Below, one piece after another: positions 35,713 through 47,275 of a stretch of 64,000 bases of DNA. The stretch is taken from the NCBI GenBank assembly GCA_001939145.1, contig LSRX01000589.1:201459-265458 (forward strand), given 5' to 3'. Origin of the DNA: Symbiodinium microadriaticum. Lineage: Eukaryota > Sar > Dinophyceae > Suessiales > Symbiodiniaceae. The position numbers and the translations under genes are program-made. Position 1 is the first letter of the stretch. The number at the start of each line of letters is the position of its first letter. The notes beneath the pieces were generated by a model. That model ran no database searches. It was not told where the DNA came from and saw nothing but the letters and a program-made list of their open reading frames with translations.

Positions 35713-38216
35713 AGAGGACGATGACCTCCAGTTGTCATCCTTGTAACATATTTGCAAAGTTGATGTAATTTGTATTCTGCGTGCGCAGACCGAGCTCGTT
35801 TGAAATTCGTGTGGCAACCGAGGCCTGCAAAGCAGTCAGCCAGTCATACGGAAAAACCGCAATTTTGACGGCTCGTGTTGGACACACCGTTTTGCAAAAG
35901 CAAAGGCCGTGATGTCAATGGAATCGCCTTTCTGCAGCCTGGAAACACAGGGAGTGGGCAGCGATTCGAAATGCGGTCACAGATCAGCCATGCATTCTGC
36001 GCATTCTGCAGCCATAATCGTCTCCAGACCCTGGCTCCTTGCGCCTCGGCTCAGACCCGTCCTGGTGGCACACGGGGGCGCCTGACATGCTCGTAGAGGC
36101 TGTGCTGCAGCGAGGCGCTTGCCGACCAAGCACCAGACTCCTCGCCGTCCACATCGCTTCAACAGTCTCACGACAAAAAAAGATGCTTGAAGCCCTGAAG
36201 CAAGTCCCTAACCCCTCTCAGCAGTCTGCACCTGTGCCCTCTCGTCCTCCAGATTTCTATTCGTAGCTGACCTTCCGCCGACCACTGCGTAGGTTTGGTG
36301 CAAGATCTGCTCGATGGCTCAAGAAATGAAAGGCCTTTGATCACCGGCCCCAGAGTCCAAGAGCCTCAGAGATCCTTGCGAAACATCTCGAACCCCGCTA
36401 GGCTAGGCACCCCCGGCCCTCTGCCGCAATAGCAGTGAACTCGCTATCTATCAGCCCCAACCCTTGACGAAACCCTTACGAAGCCCCAGACCCTTAAAGC
36501 CCTCATTGAACCCGTAAGCGCCCTCGCGAAGCCCTTCAAGCCCTACAAAAAAGGCCCTAAATTTACATCTGACACTATAAACCCTTAAACGGAGCCCTTC
36601 TTACACCCTAATTAAACAGCACAGGGCCCTATATAAGTCCAAGATCCTCCATCCGAGCGCTCCCGAGTCTCCAAAAACGCCCCCGGCCCCGGTGGGAGCG
36701 CCGCCGCGGCAGCCTGCAAGAGCGCCTTGGCAGACTTTTCTTGGGGGCCTCCTTTTTTTGGGGGCATTTCTCCTTTTTTGTTTTGTTGTGTAGGACTGGG
36801 GAAATTGGGCTTCTTATTCGTGACTCGGGAGTGTTTATGCCAGAAGGTGCGAGGGGTCCAATTCTGAATCCAGCAGATGCTCATTTGGCCCCAACCCTTC
36901 GACAAAAACCCCAAGGAGCCGCCTCTTCTAACTATGTTTTGGTACTGCACCCTGTGAAGAAGAGTAAGGGGAGCCTAAAAACGAGCAGGTCAAAAATATC
37001 GACTCCTTCGATAGGACTCTCTAGATTAGACTCGACTAGACCCCAGCTGTAAAAGACAGGAAGCTACGCCCGAAAACCCCCTATGCCGTATACGTTCTCA
37101 ACTCTCGGCTCTCTCGGGCCTCTCACGGGCCTCGGGCCCATTTGCGGGAGTCCCAGGCGCGCAGCAGCTTTGGAGCGGCTCAACCAGGTGCGGGGGCCCA
37201 CGGGCTTTTGGGGAAAGGCGAGGCCGAAGGACGGTGATTGTGGATGATGTGCTACTGGATGATCTAATGATGATGGTGATGAGGACTATTGACCATTGTT
37301 TTTGTTGTTATGGTGATGAGGAATGTCCCTCGTGTGAGCCATTTATGGAAATGCAGCGAGGCAATGCAGGAGAGTCGACATTTCCAAGGCATCGTGGGAG
37401 TGAAGAGACATGACAGATGACACCAGCGTGGAGAACGGCAAGGGGTGGTCCTGTGGCTGGCTTTGGGGCTGGAGATTGAGATGATCGAGTCAACGTAGTA
37501 CTGATCCGGCACTCGTCTATTTCGGCCCTGATGTTGGAATCCTGTTAACTGCCGATTCGGGGGCACTCTGCCGCACTTTTTTCCCCTCAGCTTGTAACAT
37601 ATGCTGGTTTCTGTAACCGTCAGAGAGCGTGTCTGTAACAGGGGAGCCTTGCTTGCAACTCCGTGAGGCGGGGTGCCGGGTGCCCCCTCCTCGATGCTTT
37701 GCCATCCCCCAAGCCCCAAAAAGGTTCTTTTTGGGGTAGTCTGACCAGTCTTCTCATCTCAGGACAGATTTGGAGCCGGTTGAGAGAGGTGTTGGAGGCT
37801 AGATGTGCTCAGTGGGAAGTCAGACTCCACCGACTCCTGTCAACTTCTGTTTTTTGTTTTTCCCGTGATCTTCCTGTCGGTGCTACTATAGTACTTGCCT
37901 GCCACTGCCGCCGGGCCCCCGCTGCCCAGGCCAACTTGCGGTTAGCCGAGCGCTGGGCGACCATTCGCTGAAGTCCGTCGGCCCGGTACCCACACGTCCA
38001 AAGCAGAGAAAGCCATCAGTATACAAACTCAAGTGGGTTCAACATGATGAAGCAGGACCAGGATGGTACTCAGAAAGAGGGAGCTGCAGAGCCAGCGATC
38101 TCATCGTATCACTTCCTCTTGGGCACGTCAGGGTGAATCGACGCCGCCGGAAGTCGAAATCGATATCCACAACGCTAAGCCCCTCTCACCCCAACACACG
38201 CCTGGCCGCAAACCCT
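35713..38216. other. intergenic stretch, no gene recognised
   Basis: It contains CCCTTAAA/AGCCCT-rich sequence (36430-36610), a GC-rich block at 36640-36740, a gat/gtt-rich microsatellite at 37240-37330 that makes a poly-His frame on the minus strand, and no convincing exon. Confidence 0.5.
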
Positions 38217-38247
38217 GCAAACCCCTAAGCCCTAAACAACCCTAAAG
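38205..38247. repeat. degenerate telomere-like CCCTAAA tract
   Basis: Sequence such as aaaccctgcaaacccctaag followed by ccctaaacaaccctaaagg resembles the CCCTAAA (TTTAGGG) telomere unit with errors. It lies about 90 bp left of the start of duplication copy B. Confidence 0.5.
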
Positions 38248-38904
38248 GATATGTTCGAATCCCGCCTGACGCGGCTCTCCTGAGGGGTGACCTGGCATCC
38301 CCACATCTGCACGCGCGAAGTTCCGCACTCCCGGACAACGGTTGGGAGTTGGCCCAGCAGTGCTGATCACACGTCTCCAAACTGCACAGCCGCATTTTGC
38401 AGGCCGAGCCGCCAGCACTTGCCAATTGCAGCGCATGTGCCGCTTGCCTCGCTGGCGGACGCCTGCCAAGCAGGTCGACTTTCGGCATTCCATAACGTGT
38501 GCTTGAAGCAATGGCAGCGAGCGTCGCAGCGCGGGGGTCCTGATGCATGGGGCGGAGTGTTGACCACGCGCCTCCAAGACTCCACGGCCACATTTTGCGG
38601 GCCGAGCTGCCGACCAGTACAGCATCTGCAGCTAGAGCGACCAGACTTCGGAAGTTCCGTTCTTCTCGGGCCTTGCGTGGCCCATGCCGCTGGCAGGCCT
38701 GGCTTCTTTCCAGCAGTCTGCTGACCTGCAACCGGTGTACTCCGAGCAGAGAAGTGCTTGTCAAGGCCCGGCAGGGCTCGTGGCCAGCCCCTCAGACAAT
38801 AGGGAAGTGACAGCTCCTGGCTGGCTCCGCTATTGGCGAACTGGGACGTGGGTTGTGCGGACGCATCATCCTGTGGTTATCCGCCGCAAAATGTACATGC
38901 GTGA

Positions 38905-39270
38905 CACTGTTTTTTTCTACGTGCGTTTGTTGGATGACGGTCCACCTGCAATGGTCAGTTCGTGTCGCGATGCATGCCACACTAGACTCAAGCAGGTTCG
39001 TGAGGCTGGCGTAGTCGTAGAGGTTTCTCCGCGTGGGCCGTCAAGGTGAAGGCAGAGGTCTGTGCCTGGCGTGTGTCGGCATTGACTACTGCTTGAGTTG
39101 CGGCTTGCTGTTTCATTTGTGCTGCGCTAATCGGCCCTCACGCGTTGCCTAGCGCTGCCAGACCCTCTGGGTGCAACGGCAGGGAGAGAGAGACAGACAC
39201 TGTGTTTTTTTGGGGGGCGGCAACCCCCTAGTCCACAGCCCTGGCGAAAGAAAAGACACAGTTTTTTGCA
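38905..39270 (+). mobile_element. insertion in duplication copy B flanked by short direct repeats
   Basis: Copy A reads straight through gacactgttttttgcagc at 20617. In copy B about 350 bp separates gacactgtttttt (38906) from gacacagttttttgcagc (39256). The flanks form an imperfect direct repeat of about 13 bp, as left by a transposition event. The insert carries an ag/ac simple run near 39182-39200 and no protein-coding frame. Confidence 0.6.
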
Positions 39271-40834
39271 GCATTGGCCCTCATGTTTTGCCCGCCCGCC
39301 AAGCAGGTCGACGTGGCGGCATCTCATGACGTGTGCCTGAAGCAAGGGCTTGTCGCAACGCGGTGTCTTGATGCATGCGGCGGCTGAAGGGAGGATTGTC
39401 CAGGCTAGGGAAGTGACAGCTTCTGGCTAGCTCCGCTGTTGACCTTGGCGTTTTGACATTCCCAAACACTGCGTTGTGCGGACGCTTTATCCTGTGTTTG
39501 AAGTGTACCTGCCGCAGATGACCCCGTTTTCACAGCCTCGGCCTTCCTTTTGCCCGCCAGCCAAGCAGGTCGACGTGGCGGAATCGCATGCGGCGTGCCT
39601 GAAGCTGCCTGAAACTGGTTCCCTCATCTCAGCTCCATAGCTTGGGCGCTTCCCAACAGCAAGGTCTCTGAAGACTGTCCAGGGTCCAAGTCCAGGGTCG
39701 ACGAGTCTGAGCTCGGAGCGGCATGCCCGGCGGGGCGGAGCTAGGTAGCTAGTTGCTCAAACTGTGCTTGGCACCGAAGTCTCCGGTGGCTTACGCCGTC
39801 GTCCGGCAAAGATGCTTCTGCGCAGTTTTCTGGCTATGGAGAAAAACGCATGAAAAAGCACCGTGGCAGATTTTGGCAGAGAGCATGGGCACTGCAAAGA
39901 CATGCAGGTACAGTCCTTGTTGCTGAGCACCGGCACGGGATGCACGTGCGTAGTGAAATTCAATCAGTAAGTATCTATGATTTCCAGGAACCAATTCCCG
40001 CACTCCAACTACAAGTCCCGCAAACTCTCCAGCACGAGACCGCCCTGCAGGGCCTTGCAAAGACCAGCCGTAGGCTGGCGATAACGGGAACTCCAAAAAG
40101 CTGCGATGGCTGGCGAAAAATGCGGCTTGCTGCTTAATGCAGCCGAGACGTCGCATGAAGCAAACAGATGCCACGGGTCACCGGCGTTCTGCATGTCCTC
40201 GCCGGTCTAAAACATGTCGACCCGAGTGTGGCTGCACGGTCGCTGTGGAGACCTTTCGAAGGGGTACAGCTAAACTTTGATTTTGATGTAGGCCATGTTT
40301 TCCTGCAGCAACCAGGTTCCGTACACGACAGGCTAGGCTGGGGCGTGCGGTTCTCGCAGTGTTCGCAGTCGTTGCTAGACAGGGACCCACACGTGCAATC
40401 CTACACGTGGTGCCTTCGCATGTGTGCAGCTGGAAAGGGAGGTTGCAATTTCCTGGGCCATCAGCTCCGTGCCGAAATCGAGCACGAAAGCTGTTGGTGG
40501 CATCCCTGGCTCCAGGGGGCTGCTACGACCCACTAGCCAGGCAAACACACTTGGCCAGGCCAGCCATCACGATGGTCGACAATAGGACTGACAATTAATA
40601 ATGTTCTTGACTACGACAATGAACACGATATCCGAGCAGCTCGGTCATTTCACGAGCTTCGGCCACCGCCGCTTTCCAGGCCCTGGAGAAAAACCAACAC
40701 AAACAAGGCCCACGTACCGGCTTGAAGCAACTTTGAGCAGCAAGTGTTACATGCGGGCGCACACTTCGCTAAGCTGCTGCGTGTCTTCCACGGCTCGGGC
40801 CACTGCTTGCACCACGTTCTCAGTCCGGCGTCTC

Positions 40835-40999
40835 CCTTGGTGTTGCCCGGTCTCCACCGCATACACCACGCAAGCATAGGCCCACACATCCACAGCTGTA
40901 GTCTACATGTCCTTGCTGACACCGCACTCTGCATCCCTTTTGCGAAGCAGGGGCCACAGCTCCGGCGGTCGATAGGCAGCAGTGACAAAGTGCAAGAAC
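40835..40999 (-). pseudogene. protein kinase fragment with in-frame stop (copy B)
   Basis: This is the partner of 22199-22363 at an exact offset of 18,636, with the same YRPPEL and DVWAYACVVY segments and the same in-frame TAG between them. No difference in the fragment was seen by eye. Confidence 0.6.
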
Positions 41000-43099
41000 C
41001 TGGGGCTTTGAGAAGGCTTCGGCAACAGAGGGCACACAGCCTGAGAGGTTAGGCAGGCGAATCAACCGCGAGTGGTATGACCGAGGTGCTTCCACGACCT
41101 TTGTGGCGGTCTTCACCTGGACGTTGAGCTCTGGCCGACATCTCAACGGCCGCAGTCTCGCGTCACCATCAATGAATCGCCGAGGGGCAGCCTCATGTTA
41201 TACAGGCTGTCACACGGTGCATTACACTTCTTCTGCCGATGCTTCGCAACTTTCATGTCAGCTATTTGCTGACTGTTGTCTGCTGGTTCTCCAAGCAGAT
41301 ACTCGTCTTTAGGGAGCCAAGCAAGCCAACAAACAGCCTCTGTTCTAACCAGCAACCCCCTGTGACTTAGGAGGGGTGGAGGTATGTGGAGGTAGAAAGC
41401 GACACAGCGGTCCACAAGACATGAGTGAGAGCAGAAACAACTGCTCAGACGGGCACAGGTCCAGGCCAAGGTCTCTCAGACACGTATTCGGGGAAGCCCA
41501 GGCTTAGGTGGTTGCGGTGGTTCGTGTGGACGTGCGCATTCAGAGCACGCAAGGAACAGCGCAACCACCTGCCAACACCACATGCACATTTGCCTCAGGC
41601 CTCCATCCGTGGAGGATAGGCTGCCCGGGATGCTGTTGTGATATTACGAGAGCTCTCCAATGGCACCTGCAGCCGCTAAGGCCATGAAAACTCAGCCCTG
41701 CTGTCTCTGTGGGCAAGAATGTCTGACTATCAGATCGAATCTCTTGGGCCGCAGTCTCCGCTCAGCTGTCCCTGGCAGGACTTTGGTTGGCTCAGCCTAA
41801 GTTTTGCCGTCGCTGCTCATAGACTCAGAGCATATGCTCACTTAAGCGGTCAGGACTCCGCATCATTGAGGGCCCTGACCCGCTAGAACAAGATGCAGAT
41901 GTTGTGCTCGGCGACCTTGCAAGGGCCTTTCGCAGTCGGCTCTCGATTCAGCTTGGCACCCCCATTGCCATGCCTGCCCATTAACGATGTCCACTACAAA
42001 TTTTAGTATGTCTGCTGGGGTGAGCTGTCAAGCAGCATGCTCCATAGGCGCAAGTTTCCGTGCACGAATGAAGATCAGAACGGCTTGGTGGCCTTCTTAC
42101 TTGCCTGATGTTTGCAGCGTGTCTCGGCAGCGAGATGTTGCTGCTCGGCTGCTTCCCTGCCTGAGGGTTCGGCACGTACAGTACCTTGGGTACCCGAAGG
42201 GGTGCAACATTTTTCTTTTCAAAAGTCTTCGAGCAACTGAAATCGGCCTGGAGATGAAGACTCGGGCTTGCAGCGGGACAAGATCTGGGAATGTCCAAGA
42301 ATCAGGGGCTCCAGCATCTGCATCTGGACTAGAGACTCGACATGACTCGACATTGCAGCCAAACAATCCCCGCATACAAGCCCTGACAAAAATCAACTTA
42401 CACCTACTCAGACCCTGACCCAGCCCTGTCTGCAAAAGCCCTGGTTGTGGAAGGAGACCTCAAGATACCGAAACTGTCACTCCACCCGGTGGCCCGTGTA
42501 CTTTCAGAATGTGAAAACTCGTTGACCGATCAAAGCAGCACTTGCCACAACACAACCTGCTTGTTTCTGATGCGATGGAAAAGTTTTTCCAGCATCCCAA
42601 GAATGCCATCATTGAGCTCCCCTGCTCTTATAAGGATCAAAAACAATGCGTCACATCAAAAGCACTAGACTGCATTCACTGATCAATGAACTTGCGTCGC
42701 GTGGCGCATCCATTCTTGGCTGCCTTTTGGAGAACATCAAGAGCAATGTGCGTTTTGAGCCTCCAACCGCTTCCAACTGTCACAGTCACAAGAATTAGTG
42801 TAACGCAACGGCACATACCCGGAAAACCAACTTAGCACCAACTTAATAATCTGGACCTTCACCCGGCATTGCCCAGCGTGAGTGCTGAAATAGATCCCAA
42901 CATTGTCTCATAGTGGATTCCTCACTGTAGGGACTCCCCAGGTTGGCCCCTAGTTCTCGAAACCCCCATACAGTTGTCATCGTGTCGGAAGCACATCCCA
43001 GCAGCGGAGCATGGCGGAGCTTTGTGCGAGGTAGGTGCGGCTGTGGTGCAGTGGCTAGGAGGTCGATCTTTACCCCTCAGAGCTCAAACGTCGCGCTGC

Positions 43100-43393
43100 T
43101 CACCCGCCGTCGGCAGGACCGGCAGGAGACAAATTTGCGTGGCACGTCTTGCAGAGTCGGCGCTGCCCTTTCCTTTTGTACCATTGCTTCACAACTTCGG
43201 TCCATGATGCTATGCTTACCATTTGCGGGTGCCGGGGTGCCCGTTGGAAGCTCCGCGCCTGCAGGCGGGCAACTGTTTCGTGCCGCGACGTCGCATCCTC
43301 GCCTCCTCCACTCATGCTCCTGCCCAGGTCGCAGGGTCGCCGGAGGCCGCCGAGCTTCGACGAGGCGCAGCNCACGCTGGCGCCGGACGGCAA
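43100..43393 (-). CDS. conserved hypothetical frame with CxxCH motif (copy B)
   Basis: This is the partner of 23994-24209. It keeps KGQRRLCKTCHANLS; the N-terminal part of the frame comes from the copy-B-specific insertion and includes an ambiguous base at 43372. Confidence 0.3.
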   Translation of the reverse strand: MPSGASVXCASSKLGGLRRPCDLGRSMSGGGEDATSRHETVARLQARSFQRAPRHPQMVSIASWTEVVKQWYKRKGQRRLCKTCHANLSPAGPADGG

Positions 43394-43671
43394 CTACCAC
43401 CTCACGAAGCTGGGGAAGGCCTTCTTCAGGGAGAAGTACACCGAGTGGCTGGCCCACGTGCCGGTGCTCGCACGCGGCCGCGCCAGGATTACTTGCCCGT
43501 AAGCTTCCTGAACGTGGGCCTTCAGAACGACGGGCTGTCGGAGGCGCGGGTGGCCCTCAAACGTGCGGCATGCGGTGCTGCAAGGGCGACGAGGTGCTGG
43601 CCTCCGCCTTCCAGCCCGGCAGCTGGTGGAGCACGGGGGTCTAAATTAATTTAGACCCCCAGATTTGGGTG
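43337..43671 (+). other. copy-B-specific insertion with coding-like sequence
   Basis: About 335 bp is absent from copy A (which reads cagggtcacaggaagtg at 24225-24241). It is GC-rich. One frame reads TLAPDGNYHLTKLGKAFFRE followed by KYTEWLAHVPV, and later frames give DYLPVSFLNVGLQNDGLSEA and CCKGDEVLASAFQPGSWW, so an exon-like sequence seems to be broken by two frame changes. An undetermined base lies at 43372. The family was not recognised. It ends in a perfect palindrome. Confidence 0.55.
43635..43660. repeat. perfect 26-bp palindrome
   Basis: The left arm gggggtctaaatt is followed immediately by its exact reverse complement, with no loop. It sits at the right edge of the insertion specific to copy B. 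Confidence 0.95.
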
Positions 43672-43828
43672 ACGGGAAGTGTCTTCTGAGAAGAGTCTGC
43701 CGGAGTGTCTTAGCCTTCTGCAGGGTGCCGAGCAGTAGGAGCAGGAGTCAGCTGCTTCGATTCGCACAAGCCGCTGCTGAGGATGCTGCCACTGTGCGGC
43801 TGTGGGTGCTGTCAAGATAGGAGAAGAT

Positions 43829-44149
43829 TCAGAAGACCGGATACCAAGCTGGCGACGAGTCGACGAGCCAGCAGGGAGAGTTTGAGGAGGAACCAGACGC
43901 GAGCATTTCTACAATGTCAATCACTTTGCCAAGCAGGGGTTCTCCCGAAGTAGTCCCGAAGTTTCTTGGTTTGCTGTTTGGGGTTTGCCTGCCGTTCGAA
44001 CAGTTGCGGGCTCCTGCAATGGAAGCTTCGGCGAAGAGCTTTGCATGGTCGATGGCCTGTGCAGCCTCTGCCGCTGATTGCTCCCTCGTGGACTCACCAT
44101 CACTTCGCCTTGGCAGATTTTGTTGGTCCAAATCCAGCGTTGTTCGCAC
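43829..44149 (-). CDS. conserved hypothetical frame (copy B)
   Basis: This is the partner of the core of 24309-24884: LDLDQQNLPRRSDGESTREQ and AAEAAQAIDHAKLFAEASIA are kept. It is shorter at both ends than in copy A. No domain was recognised. Confidence 0.3.
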   Translation of the reverse strand: MRTTLDLDQQNLPRRSDGESTREQSAAEAAQAIDHAKLFAEASIAGARNCSNGRQTPNSKPRNFGTTSGEPLLGKVIDIVEMLASGSSSNSPCWLVDSSPAWYPVF

Positions 44150-46595
44150 TGTCTCAGGCGAGCATCCGAAAAGCAGAAAATGTAACTTATTGCGAGGGTG
44201 AAGCCAACGCTTGTTCTTCGGTCATCTTGTTACATGCCATGCAATCGCACGGCCGCCCGCTAAGACCAAGACTGCTGGAAACCGTGGGTCGGTCCAAACC
44301 GCAAGGGTCTGACCAAGACACAACACTGACACAAATATAACAACAACAACTAAAAAACATCTCCCAAACCGCAGGCTGGACACCGGAGTTTTGTTGAACG
44401 GTACTGACATATGCAGGGACATACACAGTTAGATGGCAATCGGCGTGTTGGGACTCATGTTCATGTGCATGAAGACCGGGAGAAGTGCAGCAGAACCACA
44501 CGCAGTGCCACTCTAAGTAGGAGTTGTCATCACGTTTGGGGTTGAATTCGGTGTTCCTGCGACCTCGGAGGTGTGTCAGGACTTCATCTTTTTGGCACGC
44601 TCCTCATCGTTCAATATCCCGTGGCTGAGGAGAACACCTCAAGCGTGTCCGTAGAGGTCGACCCTTCGCAGCCGCTCGGGCTGTCCAACCGTCTACCGGG
44701 CGCGGTTCTGTGAGCACAGCTCGGACACAAGGCTTCGGGATCGCTGCAGAATTTGAGGACCTCTGCCCCGGAAAGGCACCTTTTGGAACAAGGGCTGCTC
44801 GAAGTTTTCCCGCTCTTGCGACCTCCTCTCGACTTCAGGGCCGCCAGGGCCTGCATTTCTCTAAGCCCTACAAGCCCCTTATAAGCCTTCGCCGCCCGCA
44901 GCTTCGATGAGCTTGAAGCTGTCCATCCTTTCTTTCTTGGTTCCTGGCATCCTTTAAGAGATCCGGCATTTGTTGGCCCGAGACTTGCGACTTGATCGGT
45001 TGCAAGATGATGACAAATATTGAGCATTGCGCCCTCGGCCATGTCGGTATACTCAGCGATCAAGAAAGGGCATTCAACACCAAGCGCGCTGAACCGTCAA
45101 TGGGTTGTGTACTGTCAGAACTATCACTCAGAAGGCCCCAGCGAAGCTTCTGAAAAGTGGCATGTCAGCATTTCCTCGTCCTGCGTGCCACATCATGCTG
45201 CGAAGATCCGTGCGTGCAAGATTTTGGGTCCACTCGTTTGAGGTGCTTCCCGAAAGGAAAAGCTTTGTGTTGCGGGACAGGCGCCTGGCGGTTGAGCAGG
45301 TCAGGCGTGCCGGGCAAGTCTGACGTGCTTGCGCACACTTCCACTCGCAGGTGTACACAAGCTAGCTCCTCCTGTGGGTTACGTGGGTTCTGCGCATGTC
45401 GGACTTCATGACCACCCTGGCTATTATCCCACTCAGGCTCGGTGGTAAAATCCTCCATGTCGGGGTACTTTGAGCAACAGGTAGGGTTTGCCCTTCACCC
45501 CCTGTACCTGTTTGCTTCGAGGTTGCTTCATGCACTCGCGCATCCAGCTGTGAGCTGCAGAAACCTGGCCGGTGCTTTCAGGTGTCACGTGGGGATGTCG
45601 CAGCACCCACACGGAGTGATGATGTGTCGAGCGTATTCAGGCTTATTCTGTCAGTTTGGTCAGGAACGCCCAAAGTTCCTGTCGATTCCAAAGGGCTTGG
45701 CCAGGGGGAAAAAATCCTTGTACAGGATCTCAGGCGTCTCGCCTCGGCTGGTAATGTCCCTCAGCGTAGGCGCATCGTAGGCCTTCCCGAACATTGTGTA
45801 TAGGCGGGAAGAGTCGTCGGCTACCAGCCAGGGCTCGGCTGACTCGGCAGGCTGTGAAGAAGCCGTAGGCTGACCTGAAGGCGTCGGCTGCTGCGAAGGC
45901 TGTGAGACTTGCGGCTGCTGGATATTGGACTCGTGCTACGGCGCTGGGATATGCACAAGGCTGCTTCCCACTCTCTGTTGTTGAAGTCTCGCACTCTCGC
46001 ATTGCACTCTCGCACGTTACTTCCTGTTGACGTCCGCTTAGGTCCCGAAACACAGGACGCGAGCATCTTTTCATGGTAGGGATCGCTGGACATGCTGGCT
46101 GCTGAGAGCGGCAATGCCACGACTACAACTTGGCAGAAATGCGAACTCCGCATGCCGGGACAAGGCAAGATCCACATCGAGTACGATTGGTTCGGGCACG
46201 GGTACAGGCTCTAGTGGCGCATCGGCTGGTGTCTTCACATTGTCATGTGTGCGGCATCCAGGCACGTCGCTTGTCTGCCGCTCGCTAGGGAGGCAGTAGA
46301 GCCGGCGCTTGAGGAGTGGAGCCTCTTGGCATTTCTGCCCGTTTGGGGCTGCAAATTGCTGGAAACATCTTGGAGTCGGAGTCCCGACAGACCGGTTGTC
46401 TGCCCCTCTTGTCACTTCGAGTCTTTGAGTTCCCGCATGGCATGGTGCTCTTGCCCGGTCAGACGATGGTCGCATTTGAAGCACAAGGCCTTGCTGGCCG
46501 TTTCCGTTTTGGGGATGTCAGTCATGACAGGCCTCTAGCCGCATTGCCAGCAACAGCCGCCTTCGGATCCATCAGATCCTGGGCGCTAAGGGTCG

Positions 46596-46805
46596 GTGTC
46601 ACCCGCACTCGCGGTGTTCTCGCTCACGATGCCCCGTAGCCCCGCTGGGGTAGCACGTGGTACCGGGAGTGGCTCTCATCTTGGCCCCGCTGCGGTCGCG
46701 GCCGTGGCAGCCTGGCCGTTCTTCGCAGCTACGGCGCACTTCAGTTCCAGGTCTCAGCTAGGCGACTCCCATCGCTCACTTCCAGGAACAGCGTCCATGC
46801 GATGA
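46596..46805 (+). CDS. conserved short frame, Ala-rich (copy B)
   Basis: This is the partner of 28360-28569 with one residue difference (R to G near codon 19). Coding status is unknown. Confidence 0.25.
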   Translation: MSPALAVFSLTMPRSPAGVARGTGSGSHLGPAAVAAVAAWPFFAATAHFSSRSQLGDSHRSLPGTASMR

Positions 46806-47275
46806 TCTTCTTTCGAGGCGATCCGAAGATGTACTCCGCACGTGTTGGAGCTTGGGACTTGGCGTGCTGACATGGCAATCGTCGCTGCATGGAGTGGTGG
46901 AAAAGCAGGCTTGCAGTACATTCAGACGGAGCAGGAGTAGCATGTCTGCTTTTCAATTGGTAACACTGCCCCTTCCCAACCGTATCTCATCACAGCTAAG
47001 CACCTTCAATTTGCCAAGCGGTCTTCAATGAAAGCAAGAAGATAAGCATTTATCGCTTATTTGTTTTACTCCTCATTTTTACTTCCATCCTCTATTCTCG
47101 TCCTCATCTTCCCCCCCACCCTCTCAACATTTCTCTGCGGCTTCTTGGGGCAGACAATGAGTGCTTGAAGGGTCACGCAGCTCACGCATCGGTGGCTTTC
47201 ATGGACTATGGTCCTTGCTGTTGGGGGTGCGCTCGTGCGATTACTGCCTGTGCTCTCGGAGAAGGAATCATAAGA

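Larger units (their letters stand above)
38338..47275 (+). repeat. segmental duplication, copy B (about 8.9 kb)
   Basis: This is the direct repeat of 20034-29012. Specific to copy B are an insertion at 38918-39268, about 0.5 kb at 42300-42860, an insertion with an ambiguous base at 43337-43671, about 0.25 kb at 45660-45920, and a unique 115-bp patch (44255-44365) in place of about 0.7 kb of copy A. The kelch gene and the satellite lie between the copies. Confidence 0.9.

Noticed and set aside
37264..37719. Minus-strand 151-codon frame ending in poly-His
   Set aside because: The His run comes from a gat/gtt microsatellite; the rest has no domain and no splice support.
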